DNA from: an uncultured Lachnospiraceae bacterium
GTDB taxonomy: Bacteria > Bacillota_A > Clostridia > Lachnospirales > Lachnospiraceae
DNA length: 14,581 nt
Assembly (NCBI GenBank): GCA_910585855.1
Contig: CAJUGZ010000082.1
Coordinates: 1-14,581, forward strand
Direction of reading: 5' to 3'
Shown: in pieces, positions 7,789 to 14,581 of the stretch
Position numbering within the stretch: the stretch's first letter is position 1
Layout of the letters: each line of letters begins with the position of its first letter
Made by a program: the position numbers and the translations under genes
The notes under the pieces: model-generated
Databases searched by the model: none
Seen by the model: only the letters and a program-made list of their open reading frames with translations
What the model was told of the DNA's origin: nothing

Positions 7789-7830
7789 ACAAAAAGGGCA
7801 ATCCATACGGATTACCCTTACTTTTGTGCA
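7789..7830 (-). terminator. Rho-independent terminator of the 6S RNA
   Basis: On the - strand an 11-bp stem (7809-7819 with 7794-7804, one G-U) and a GTAT loop are followed by a run of U. The flanking TGCACAAAA and TTTTGTGCA can lengthen the helix. It follows the 6S RNA 3' end directly and lies about 45 bases before the spoIID start codon, separating the two. Confidence 0.8.
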
Positions 7831-8028
7831 TACCCAAAATGCCGGTTCCTATTATTTGACGCCTAGCCGAGCTAGGTGGGTGACCGCAGCAAAGTCTTCT
7901 GCCTTCCACTGCTTATTTTACTCGCTTATCTGCTTATTCGGAGGCTTGACATCCAACTTGCAATATAGGAATCCCATAAACGTAAATGTAGGTTCAAAGA
8001 AATAGGATTGTCGTACATCTCAGGAAAC
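7831..8028 (-). ncRNA. ssrS: 6S RNA
   Basis: 6S RNA mimics an open promoter and binds the housekeeping RNA polymerase, lowering transcription in slow growth. The 5' end on the - strand reads TTTCCTGAGATGTACG, very like the E. coli 6S start TTTCTCTGAGATGTTCG, and pairs fully (with G-U) with GCATTTTGGG at the 3' end. A second helix GGATTCCTAT/ATAGGAACC follows inside, then a large internal region and the hairpin CCTAGC-TCG-GCTAGG. The length of about 198 bases is usual. An own promoter (8053-8081) and terminator (7789-7830) frame it; the primary transcript may begin near 8046. The ends are approximate. Confidence 0.87.
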
Positions 8029-8052
8029 ACTCTCTTTTTAATTGTTAATCTT

Positions 8053-8081
8053 ATTATACTCTACTGTTTCTCATTTTTCAA
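8053..8081 (-). promoter_or_regulatory. Promoter of the 6S RNA
   Basis: On the - strand TTGAAA (8076-8081), a 17-base spacer and a perfect TATAAT (8053-8058) form a strong sigma-A type promoter. The start site should lie near 8046, some 18 bases before the conserved 6S 5' helix, suggesting either 5' trimming or a short leader. Confidence 0.85.
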
Positions 8082-8104
8082 GGCTATTTTTTAGGTTATT
8101 TTTT

Positions 8105-8530
8105 CTATTTTTCATATTGAAAATGAATTTTTCCTTTTTTACTTTTCGGTTTCTCTCCTATCTCACATAATTCCGCCTCTGTTACAGAAGTCAAATTTTT
8201 ATGAATACGTGTAGCACAATCCGGGCAATATCTGCCGTAACGAATATCTGCCCCACAGGATTCACACTTTAAATAAATAGGTGAACCTTCTGGAACTTCT
8301 AACCGTCCATCCTTTAAATAGCGGTAAATCTGCTTCGTACTTACATTAACTTGATCACTCACCTCTACTACACTTGCTCCGGCATGTTCCCAGACATACT
8401 CCTTTACTCTGCAAAACATCTCATTATCCATCTTTGTGCATCTGTCACAATATCCATACCCAAACCCCTTGTAATAAAACAATCCTCCGCACAATTTACA
8501 TATGCGGATCATATTTTTCTCTGCTTCCAT
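8105..8530 (-). CDS. YvyF-like zinc-ribbon / helix-turn-helix protein
   Basis: A 141-residue soluble protein. Two zinc ribbons are visible: C11, C14, C28, C31 and C89, C92, C102, C105. Between them residues 52-73 (SVVEVSDQVNVSTKQIYRYL) form a MerR-like helix-turn-helix. This order matches the Firmicute YvyF family, usually encoded in the flgM/flgK region and called a flagellar operon protein of unknown role. Here no flagellar genes adjoin it; its neighbours are 6S RNA and a glycoside hydrolase. The C-terminus is basic (KPKSKKGK). ATG 8530 was preferred to an upstream GTG at 8557; AAAGG lies close to it and AGGAGG lies 15 bases off, so the start is not certain (ATG seven codons in is possible). 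A role in transcription or flagellar control is inference. Confidence 0.75.
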   Translation of the reverse strand: MEAEKNMIRICKLCGGLFYYKGFGYGYCDRCTKMDNEMFCRVKEYVWEHAGASVVEVSDQVNVSTKQIYRYLKDGRLEVPEGSPIYLKCESCGADIRYGRYCPDCATRIHKNLTSVTEAELCEIGEKPKSKKGKIHFQYEK

Positions 8531-8581
8531 AATTCCTTTTCTCCACCTCCTATTCACCCCAAACCATACATTTCAACACTT

Positions 8582-8615
8582 AGAGGACGCTAAAATCAAA
8601 GTTCAGCGTCCCTCT
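8582..8615 (-). other. Hairpin between the GH3 gene and the YvyF-like gene
   Basis: AGAGGACGCT (8582-8591) pairs with AGCGTCCCTCT (8605-8615) with one bulged C. There is no U-tract after it on either strand, so it is at best a weak or factor-dependent terminator, or a processing or stability hairpin in a GH3-YvyF transcript. Confidence 0.5.
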
Positions 8616-8652
8616 TACGAAGAAAATAACACCTATGGATTAAATTAGCCTT

Positions 8653-10806
8653 TCAGCAAAAATGCGTTTCCGGTATCTGCACCAAAAACTCTTCTACTCT
8701 TTGTCCTTTTAAAAACTGGCTGCGTAAATCCGGCTGAAAAGTTCCTATATAAATTCGACAAGTTCCCTCTGTCACCCGCTTTTTTCCATCTTCTCCATAG
8801 AGCCCAAAGTCAGCTTCTCTAAGCCAAATCTTTACCGACTGTGTTTCTCCCCTTCGAAGAAATACCTTTTTCAACCCCTTTAATTGTGCATGAGGAGTTC
8901 CTTTTTGCTCTACTTTTACATAGACCTGCACCGTTTCTGCTCCATCCATATTTCCACTATTAGTCAGCTCTGTTTCCACCAAAATTCCCTCTGAAGTCAC
9001 TTCTGAAGAAGAAATCCGTGTTCCTTTCAGTACAAACGCTGTATAAGACAACCCATACCCAAAAGGATACAGTGCTTCTTTTTCCATATAGCGGTATGTC
9101 CGATTTTTCATAGAATAATCTGTAAATTCCGGCAGTTCCTCTGTTGTCCGATAGAAAGTAATCGGCAGTTTTCCCTCCGGGCAATTCTCTCCAAATAAGA
9201 TCCGTGCAATAGCTGCCCCTCCCTGCGCTCCCGGATAACCGCAATAAAGAATAGCAGGAATCTTTTCTTCTGCATAGGTAATCGCAAGTGCACTTCCCGA
9301 AAGCAATACCAATATCACAGGTTTTCCGCTTTCTACAGCCGTTCGCAGAACTTCTTCCTGCATCCCGGGCAGATTTAAATCTGGCTTATCTCCGCTGGCA
9401 AACTGATTACTCTTATCCCCTTGCTCTCCTTCTAACCCGGCATCTAACCCCATACAGCAAATCACTATATCACTGTATTCACAAACTCCCTTTACCTCGG
9501 CAAGCCGATCATTTCCTATACCACGACCATTGATTCTTTCTTTATAAAGATGACATCCTTCCGAATAAAGCACTCGTATATTATCTCCAAGATAATTCTG
9601 TATTCCTTCTAAAACAGTAATATATCTGGAAGCCGTACCTTCATAATTTCCCACTAATGCCTTCCGATTGTTTGCATTTGGTCCAATTACCCCTATCGTT
9701 TGTATTTTCTTTGGATCAAGAGGAAGTAAATTTTCCTGATTCTTTAAAAGCACGATACTTTTTAATGCAGCCTTTAAATTTAGTTTTCGCATAGAATCAG
9801 AATCCGCTTCCAAAAATGAAATCGAATCATAGGGATTTTCTTCCTTTTTTCCAATCAGTCCCAATTTTATCCTGGCTGTCAGCAAACGGACTACTGCCTG
9901 ATCGATCTGCTTTTCTTCTATCAGACCTTTCTCTACTGCTTCCTGAAGATAGAGAAAAAGACTTCCACAGTTTAAATCACATCCATGATTTACCGCCATA
10001 GCAACCGCTTCTACTGGATTATTTGCCACCCCATGCCCCTGATAAAAATCCCGAATTGCCCAGCAATCCGAAACAACATGTCCCTCAAATCCCCATTCGC
10101 TGCGCAAAATATCCTGCAAAAGCCTTTGATTTCCACAGCATGGATCTCCGTTTACACGATTATAAGCCCCCATTACTGCTTCTGTTTTTGCCTCTGTTAC
10201 ACAAGCTTGAAAAGCAGGAAGATATGTTTCGTATAAATCTATATCTGAAACCTTTGCATTAAATTCATGCCTTAAATCTTCTGGTCCGCTATGTACAGCA
10301 AAATGCTTTGCACAAGCTGCTGTTTTTAAATAATTCTCATCATGCCCCTGCAGCCCCTCAATAAAACGAACTCCCAGTCTGGAAGTCAAATAGGGATCTT
10401 CTCCAAATGTTTCATGCCCTCTTCCCCATCTTGGATCACGAAAAATATTTACATTCGGCGACCAAAATGTAAGCCCCTTATAAATTTCACAGTCCTGATA
10501 TTTCTGCTGATTTTGAAATTTGGCTCTGCCCTCTGTGGCTATCGCATCTGCCACTTCTTCTATTAATTCCTCATCAAAACTGGCTGCCATCGTTATTGCC
10601 TGAGGAAACACTGTAGCTGTTCCGGCTCGTGCCACTCCATGAAGAGCCTCATTCCACCAATTATACTGCGGTATTCCAAGTCTTTTTACCACTGCTGCAG
10701 TATGAAGCATTTGACTGCATTTTTCTTCCAATGTCATCTGCGCAGTCAATTCTTCCGCCATTTTTCGATATTCTTCCAATTTTTCCTGATTCTGATTTAA
10801 TTCCAT
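8653..10806 (-). CDS. Glycoside hydrolase family 3 (beta-glucosidase/beta-xylosidase type)
   Basis: A retaining exo-glycosidase that releases terminal beta-linked sugars (glucose, xylose or similar) from oligosaccharides. The 717-residue protein has the complete three-domain plan: an N-terminal barrel to about 320 with NEALHG (52-57), the KH pair at 167-168 and the nucleophile D247 in VVSDCWAI; an alpha/beta sandwich about 345-560, where GLEGEQGDK (457-465) is where the acid/base glutamate is expected; and a C-terminal fibronectin-III-like domain from about 600 (TNSGNMDGAETVQVYV). VVSDCWAI and NEALHG resemble the beta-xylosidase-like clade, but specificity cannot be read. No signal peptide, so it acts in the cytosol on imported oligosaccharides; no transporter is adjacent. 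The start follows GTAGAAGAGAGA, a modest ribosome site. Confidence 0.93.
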   Translation of the reverse strand: MELNQNQEKLEEYRKMAEELTAQMTLEEKCSQMLHTAAVVKRLGIPQYNWWNEALHGVARAGTATVFPQAITMAASFDEELIEEVADAIATEGRAKFQNQQKYQDCEIYKGLTFWSPNVNIFRDPRWGRGHETFGEDPYLTSRLGVRFIEGLQGHDENYLKTAACAKHFAVHSGPEDLRHEFNAKVSDIDLYETYLPAFQACVTEAKTEAVMGAYNRVNGDPCCGNQRLLQDILRSEWGFEGHVVSDCWAIRDFYQGHGVANNPVEAVAMAVNHGCDLNCGSLFLYLQEAVEKGLIEEKQIDQAVVRLLTARIKLGLIGKKEENPYDSISFLEADSDSMRKLNLKAALKSIVLLKNQENLLPLDPKKIQTIGVIGPNANNRKALVGNYEGTASRYITVLEGIQNYLGDNIRVLYSEGCHLYKERINGRGIGNDRLAEVKGVCEYSDIVICCMGLDAGLEGEQGDKSNQFASGDKPDLNLPGMQEEVLRTAVESGKPVILVLLSGSALAITYAEEKIPAILYCGYPGAQGGAAIARILFGENCPEGKLPITFYRTTEELPEFTDYSMKNRTYRYMEKEALYPFGYGLSYTAFVLKGTRISSSEVTSEGILVETELTNSGNMDGAETVQVYVKVEQKGTPHAQLKGLKKVFLRRGETQSVKIWLREADFGLYGEDGKKRVTEGTCRIYIGTFQPDLRSQFLKGQRVEEFLVQIPETHFC

Positions 10807-10835
10807 TCTCTCTTCTACCTTTCTGATACTCTTTA

Positions 10836-10888
10836 AAAAAGAGTTATCTGATATTTCTGAAAAAGAAAAAGAGTCATCTGATATTTCT
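10836..10888 (-). repeat. Two direct repeats upstream of the GH3 gene
   Basis: A 23-base unit occurs at 10836-10858 and 10866-10888 with one difference, 30 bases apart. Each contains ATATCAGAT on the - strand, and a degenerate third TATCAGA follows near 10823-10829. The first unit also forms an inverted repeat with the TATCAGA side (CTCTTT/AAAGAG). Being 30 to 80 bases before the GH3 start, they may be tandem regulator sites or a local duplication. No clear -35/-10 pair was found in this gap (10807-10971). Confidence 0.6.
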
Positions 10889-10971
10889 ATTCTAGACGCC
10901 TCTCTTTCCTAACCCTGATGAATCCTTCTCACCTTTTATGTATCTGTAGTATCATACTTCTTATTTCTCTG

Positions 10972-12651
10972 CTAATTCTTTTTAATTGTAAACTTTGCAA
11001 CCAATTCCCTAAGAGCCTCTGATTGTGCAGAAAGCTCTTCACTTGTTGCAGAAGTTTCTTCCGCAGCAGCAGAATTGCTTTGAATTACTTCCGAAATCTG
11101 TTCTACTCCAAGTTCTAACTGCTTCATTGCATCTGCCTGTGCATTAGACAAATCACTGATTTCTTTTGTTGAAACTGCAAGCTGCCGAATTCCCTCAATT
11201 ACCGTTTCAATCGCTTTTGTGGTCTTTACCATAATTTCATTTCCTTTTTCAATCTCTTGAATGGAATTTTCTATCAATCTCTTTGTATTGACAGCCGAGT
11301 TAGCGCTATCTGATGCTAATTTACCAATCTGATCTGCAACCACTGCAAAACCTCTGCCTGCCTCTCCAGCTCTAGCCGCTTCAATCGATGCATTAAGAGA
11401 AAGAAGATTTGTCTGCGATGCAATATCCTCAATTTCAGAAATAATATTTGCAATTTCATTTGATGTAGAATTAATACGATCCATTGCAGCATTTAATTGA
11501 ATAATATTTTCATTTCCGTTTTCTGCTTCCTGTTCAAACTCAAGTGCACTTTGATAAGATTTACTTGCATTTTCAGAGTTTGAAATAACATTTTCGGTAA
11601 TATTTTGAATTGTTGCTGTTAATTCTTCTACAGAACCTGCCTGATCGGTAGCACCTTCCGCCAATGACTGTGCACTTTCTGCCATCTGACCTGAACCCAA
11701 TGCCACTTGTTCAGACGCCTCATTTATTTTACTCATTGTTCCGCTTAACCCAGAGGTAATCGTTTCAATCGCCTCTGCAAATGCCTGAAATTCACCCCGA
11801 AATTCTACTTGAGAAGAAATATTAAAATTACCTTCTGCAATTTCTGTTAAATCCCTAACTAATTCCTTAATATAAAGCCGGAGCTGTCCCATCGCTTCCT
11901 CAAAAGAATCCGTCATCTCGCCAATTTCATCATCATAAAATCTCTTTATTTCAAAATTTAAATTTCCTTTTGCCAACTCTGCTGTCGCATTTTTAATACC
12001 AATAATCGGCTCTGAAAACATAGACGCAACAGTTCCTGCCAATTTAATCGAAACAAAAACTGCAATCAGTATAATAACCAGCATAACCGTTAAAATAATA
12101 TAAGTTTGATAAGTCAACCGCTTCTGAGCAGAATTTCCCATCTCTTCATTTAATGTCATCAATGCATCTGACGCTTCTACTACCTTATTCATCAATGGTT
12201 TTGCCGTTGAATTTAATATTTCCAAAGAATCATCTCCATGATTTTGATCGGCAGCATCTACAATTTCCTGTCTTACTGTACGATATTGAGGCAGATATTC
12301 ATCAATAATCTGAATCAATCTCTTCTCTTCCTCTGTATTACAATTTATTTTTAACCGTGCAAATGCAGCATCTGTATCTTCCGTCACAAGATCTAATTCC
12401 TGTATTGTTTCTTTATCATCTTGTAATAAAAGTTCTCTTACTAAAAGTGCTTCTTTATTTATATATGTAGTAAATCTTCCTATCTCTCCTTGAGAAAAAC
12501 CATTTTTTACCAATGCTCTACTATAACTATTATTTGTAAATAACAATACAAAAATTCCTAATACTCCTGAAATACTTGCTAATAAAACAACAATAATAAA
12601 ACAAGTTTTTAGTTTTTTCTCCACTTTCAGATTTCTAATCTTATCAAACAT
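10972..12651 (-). CDS. Methyl-accepting chemotaxis protein
   Basis: A membrane chemoreceptor that signals through CheW/CheA. In the 559 residues: short cytosolic N-terminus, first membrane helix about 15-38, a periplasm-side helical domain of about 145 residues of four-helix-bundle (4HB_MCP) type, second membrane helix about 183-205, HAMP from about 206 to 260, and a long coiled-coil signalling domain. Its hairpin tip is canonical: IASQTNLLSLNASIEAARAG (410-429) followed by EAGRGFAVVADQ. The end KFTIKKN lacks a CheR/CheB tethering pentapeptide. AGGAG precedes the ATG by about six bases, and a promoter lies 126 bases upstream. The ligand is unknown. No che or flagellar genes are near, so it is an orphan receptor locus. 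Confidence 0.95.
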   Translation of the reverse strand: MFDKIRNLKVEKKLKTCFIIVVLLASISGVLGIFVLLFTNNSYSRALVKNGFSQGEIGRFTTYINKEALLVRELLLQDDKETIQELDLVTEDTDAAFARLKINCNTEEEKRLIQIIDEYLPQYRTVRQEIVDAADQNHGDDSLEILNSTAKPLMNKVVEASDALMTLNEEMGNSAQKRLTYQTYIILTVMLVIILIAVFVSIKLAGTVASMFSEPIIGIKNATAELAKGNLNFEIKRFYDDEIGEMTDSFEEAMGQLRLYIKELVRDLTEIAEGNFNISSQVEFRGEFQAFAEAIETITSGLSGTMSKINEASEQVALGSGQMAESAQSLAEGATDQAGSVEELTATIQNITENVISNSENASKSYQSALEFEQEAENGNENIIQLNAAMDRINSTSNEIANIISEIEDIASQTNLLSLNASIEAARAGEAGRGFAVVADQIGKLASDSANSAVNTKRLIENSIQEIEKGNEIMVKTTKAIETVIEGIRQLAVSTKEISDLSNAQADAMKQLELGVEQISEVIQSNSAAAEETSATSEELSAQSEALRELVAKFTIKKN

Positions 12652-12776
12652 AATATCTCCTATCCTTCCTCATCAGACTAATATAATTCCCTCCATAGTT
12701 TAGCAAAGTGCCTTCCTCTTCCATACGATATCCAGCTGTCAAGGTTCAAGGGTTTTCATTTAAGTCAAACACTTTA

Positions 12777-12805
12777 AGTATAGCACTTAAACTAGGAAAA
12801 TACAA
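12777..12805 (-). promoter_or_regulatory. Probable promoter of the chemoreceptor gene
   Basis: On the - strand TTGTAT (12800-12805), a 17-base spacer and TATACT (12777-12782) give a good sigma-A type promoter. The resulting leader is about 118 bases. It has some pairing potential (AAAGTG near its start with CACTTT further on), but I saw no c-di-GMP aptamer motif. No sigma-D type promoter was evident. Confidence 0.6.
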
Positions 12806-12849
12806 CTCTTTTACCATAAAATCAAAAAATGATTTGTTACAGTTCAGCC

Positions 12850-12986
12850 ACACAGAATTGATTGTGCAAATTGTACGTGGTAACTTGCTCACGAAGGACA
12901 ATTTGCACAGTCAATTCTATAGGGCGAACACCCGAGAGGACGCCGAAAACCGAATGGTGTTCACACCATTCGGCTTTCGGCTGTGT
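12850..12986. repeat. Multi-hairpin element between amidase and chemoreceptor genes
   Basis: Two strong hairpins stand side by side. The first pairs 12854-12874 with 12898-12918 (21 bp, one G-U or mismatch) and its loop contains a further CGTG/CACG. The second pairs 12942-12959 with 12964-12981 (18 bp, one mismatch, loop TTCA). ACACAG (12850-12855) and CTGTGT (12981-12986) could close the unit. Neither strand has a U-tract, so it is not an ordinary terminator. The form resembles an intergenic palindromic repeat or a processed RNA structure; no second copy is in the window. The rest of the 12652-13018 gap is the leader of the chemoreceptor gene plus plain AT-rich sequence. Confidence 0.75.
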
Positions 12987-13018
12987 ACTCCAGACCAAAA
13001 AAACAGAATTACAGCTTT

Positions 13019-13882
13019 TTATTTATTTTCTATTTCCTTTTCCGTCAATGCAAGAGCTTCTGCAATCCCTTCTGCATCTGCCTTTGCAAGCAGATCCAAA
13101 GCCTCTTTTGTTGCAAGATAGGTGCGATAGTCTTCTTCATTGCTTAAATAAGCATGTTCTATAATAATAGATGGAATCCCTGCTTCCACTCCATACCGCA
13201 CTAAAGCATAATAATCCAAAGTACTGCCGTCTGGATAATAATAAGTTCTTCTTGCTCCGCCTTCTATACTATACGGACGACGTACCAGACCACAATTACT
13301 GTCTGCTCCAAGTTCATTTCCTAATAAAAGTCCTAAATCTTGAAGTTTTCCTACAATAGATAAACCTAACTGACTGGATGTTTCATAAATATCTGGTACT
13401 TGTGTTTCCTTCGGCTGATAGTGACTATTTGTTACTAAAACCATGCATCCTTTTGGACTTAACTCTGGATTTGCTGCTGCATTATTATGTATGGATATAA
13501 AATAATCCACATTTTGATCAACCGCAATCTGCATCCGTTCTTTTAACCCTAATGTGGTATCTTCTCTTCTTGTTAGTATTACTTCCAAATTTTCATATTT
13601 CTTCAGTTCCTGCTCTAACTGAAGCGCAATCTGCAAATTTAAATCCTTTTCGTAAATTATAGTTTCATCATAGGTATAAGTTGCTCCGTCTGTTTCTCCA
13701 CCATGTCCTGCATCAATACAGATAATTGTTTTCTTATCGGCAGAACCAGACGCTGCTGACTGTGCTTTTACCGGTGTAAATACAGATATAGCAATTATCA
13801 TACAAGAAACAGCAGCAGGCATAAATCTTTTCCAAATTGCTTTTTTCTGTATTTTTTCCCTCTCTCTCCTGTCTTTTCTCAT
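13019..13882 (-). CDS. Secreted N-acetylmuramoyl-L-alanine amidase (Amidase_3)
   Basis: A zinc enzyme that cuts the bond between N-acetylmuramic acid and L-alanine in peptidoglycan. The 287-residue protein has a very basic N-terminus and a hydrophobic stretch (about 20-36) ending in VKA-QS at 40-41, a plausible signal peptidase site. Amidase_3 residues are all visible: H60 in DAGHGG, E78 in IYEKDLN, H132 in ISIHNNA, and catalytic E242 in IIEHAYLSN. There are no wall-binding repeats, so it is catalytic domain only, like CwlD-type or minimal autolysins. The ribosome site AGAAAGG lies 9 bases before the ATG, with a strong promoter behind it. A role in growth or sporulation cortex processing cannot be separated by sequence alone. 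Confidence 0.94.
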   Translation of the reverse strand: MRKDRREREKIQKKAIWKRFMPAAVSCMIIAISVFTPVKAQSAASGSADKKTIICIDAGHGGETDGATYTYDETIIYEKDLNLQIALQLEQELKKYENLEVILTRREDTTLGLKERMQIAVDQNVDYFISIHNNAAANPELSPKGCMVLVTNSHYQPKETQVPDIYETSSQLGLSIVGKLQDLGLLLGNELGADSNCGLVRRPYSIEGGARRTYYYPDGSTLDYYALVRYGVEAGIPSIIIEHAYLSNEEDYRTYLATKEALDLLAKADAEGIAEALALTEKEIENK

Positions 13883-13936
13883 TTTCTTATCCTTTCTCTC
13901 AATTTAATATACAATTAATAATAAGAAACTAGATCT

Positions 13937-13965
13937 ATTATAATAATATACGGAAATTTTTTCAA
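13937..13965 (-). promoter_or_regulatory. Promoter of the amidase gene
   Basis: On the - strand TTGAAA (13960-13965), a 17-base spacer and a perfect TATAAT (13937-13942) lie about 55 bases before the start codon. It is the same box pair as at the 6S RNA promoter. It comes after the terminator of the structured element to its right, so amidase transcription looks independent of it. Confidence 0.85.
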
Positions 13966-14053
13966 GTGTCAGATACAGATAGGATTTATTTTCCAAGTCT
14001 ATTTTTTATGTTTACTGCTGCAATTGGGCTTTTGAAACTTAATATATTATGAT

Positions 14054-14101
14054 AAAAAATAAAAAAGGGGTTAAATGGGAGGACGCCAGATGCGAACCCC
14101 C
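14054..14101 (-). terminator. Intrinsic terminator overlapping the 3' arm of the structured element
   Basis: On the - strand GGGGTT within 14095-14101 can pair with AACCCC (14067-14072), followed directly by TTTTTTATTTTTT (14066-14054). The loop is long (about 22 bases) and holds a small CGC/GCG stem. The GGGGGTT arm is the same sequence that otherwise closes the 319-base element, so the two pairings exclude one another. Confidence 0.6.
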
Positions 14102-14406
14102 TAGACAGCCTGCTGTTCCGGTTTCCAAAAAGCAAGAAGTTCTAAAACTTCTGCATCCTAGTACATCCAACCGGACAGACCGGGGCGCAATTCGCCCGCA
14201 TGGAAGCCAAAACGAAATGAACATCCCAAAGGATACAATCCACCGCAACAACACAGCTTCCCTTTCATGCGGGCTAAACACGCCCCTTTTTTTGCCTACC
14301 CTGCATAAAAGCAGGATAGGCAAAAAATCTTAGTTCTGAAAGCAGAAGTAAAGAACTTCTAACTTTTTTCCAAAGTCACTGCAATCTGCCTAGGGGGTTC
14401 GCATCT
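14088..14406 (-). ncRNA. Large structured RNA candidate of unknown class
   Basis: A 319-base, GC-rich block in very AT-rich surroundings. Its ends are a perfect 17-bp inverted repeat (14088-14104 with 14390-14406), extended by CAG/CTG after one mismatch. Inside are GGGGCG/CGCCCC (14182-14187 with 14281-14286), GCCCGCATG/CATGCGGGC (14194-14202 with 14266-14274) continuing as GAAGC/GCTTC, a 17-bp hairpin at 14288-14327 with one mismatch, two similar AGAAGT/ACTTCT hairpins near the flanks, and a CTGTCCGGTT/AACCGGAACAG helix. The ~94-codon open frames on both strands follow from low stop density; neither has a ribosome site or protein-like sequence. The - strand is favoured by the terminator at 14054-14101. 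It could be a known clostridial large RNA (for example raiA-type) that I cannot confirm, or a MITE. Confidence 0.65.
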
Positions 14407-14581
14407 AGCTGTTTCTTGACTTCAGAAAAAATAAAAAAGAACATCCAAACGTTTCTACGCTTTCTGTTGGTTGGAGCATGACAAAAATAATATTTTGTTA
14501 CTTTGTTTTATAACACCACTTTACAACTTTTTGAAAAATAAAATAACGCACAAGGCACTTTCTCATGTATAATAAGTTTGC
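14407..14581. other. AT-rich right edge with a possible promoter for the structured RNA
   Basis: No gene is visible here. On the - strand TTCAAA (14530-14535), 17 bases, TATAAA (14507-14512) is a fair promoter that would start a transcript near 14500, about 90 bases before the structured element. TGTATAATAAG at the very end on the + strand looks like a -10 box, but its -35 is poor. The rest is plain AT-rich sequence. Confidence 0.4.

Noticed and set aside
12652..12776. c-di-GMP riboswitch before the chemoreceptor
   Set aside because: The characteristic conserved segments of class I and class II aptamers are not present.
12942..12981. Terminator of the amidase gene
   Set aside because: Strong stem but no U-run after it on the - strand; a weak AT-rich pairing nearer the stop codon is not convincing either.
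14088..14104. tRNA T-arm, because GGGGGTTCGCATC resembles a T-loop
   Set aside because: The required A58 position is C, the T-stem is not closed locally, and no D or anticodon arm is present.
14039..14333. Overlapping ~94-codon open frames on both strands
   Set aside because: They coincide with the GC-rich structured element, have no ribosome site, and translate to low-complexity, unprotein-like sequence.
14088..14406. Retron msr-msd, suggested by terminal inverted repeats around a folded RNA
   Set aside because: No reverse transcriptase is visible next to it within the window, and the terminator points toward - strand transcription away from the edge; the 319-base size is also large for a retron RNA.

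Overview
The window is AT-rich chromosomal DNA that looks like a low-GC, spore-forming Clostridium-type Firmicute, most probably of the Lachnospiraceae. The grounds are strong AGGAGG ribosome sites, a SpoIID homologue, a Firmicute-type YvyF-like zinc protein, a 6S RNA, a BlaI/M56 pair and TTGAAA-17-TATAAT promoters. No transposase, phage gene, CRISPR array, tRNA or rRNA was seen.

Left part (154-2607, + strand): a compact housekeeping operon of a SAM-dependent methyltransferase, the redox-regulated chaperone Hsp33 (hslO) and type I 3-dehydroquinate dehydratase (aroD). After it comes an intergenic stretch with a nested palindromic element, a short C-terminal gene remnant and a good terminator. 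Next (3097-5678, +) is a BlaI-like repressor overlapping a BlaR1/MecR1-like M56 membrane metalloprotease, driven by a promoter carrying two operator-like dyads. The protease has no visible penicillin-binding domain. Its extracytoplasmic part carries 3-4 short helical repeats and a beta-rich tail. A second copy of the palindromic element, inverted, lies just after it, so the two copies bracket the BlaI/M56 pair.

Middle and right part (5919-13882, - strand): a long SpoIID-like sporulation peptidoglycan hydrolase, a 6S RNA with promoter and terminator, a YvyF-like zinc-ribbon/HTH protein, a cytoplasmic family 3 glycoside hydrolase, a methyl-accepting chemotaxis protein and a secreted N-acetylmuramoyl-L-alanine amidase. 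Each mostly has its own leader; they do not look like one operon. Two genes (SpoIID and the amidase) act on peptidoglycan, as do the targets of many BlaI/BlaR1 systems, but no functional link is shown.

Right edge (14054-14406, - strand): a 319-base GC-rich, highly structured non-coding element, closed by a 17-bp perfect inverted repeat (20 of 21 including the flank). Its 3' closing arm can alternatively form an intrinsic terminator followed by a U-tract. I read it as a large structured RNA that I cannot name with certainty. Together with the paired, covarying palindromic elements at 2668-2808 and 5713-5860, it is the most interesting content of the window.
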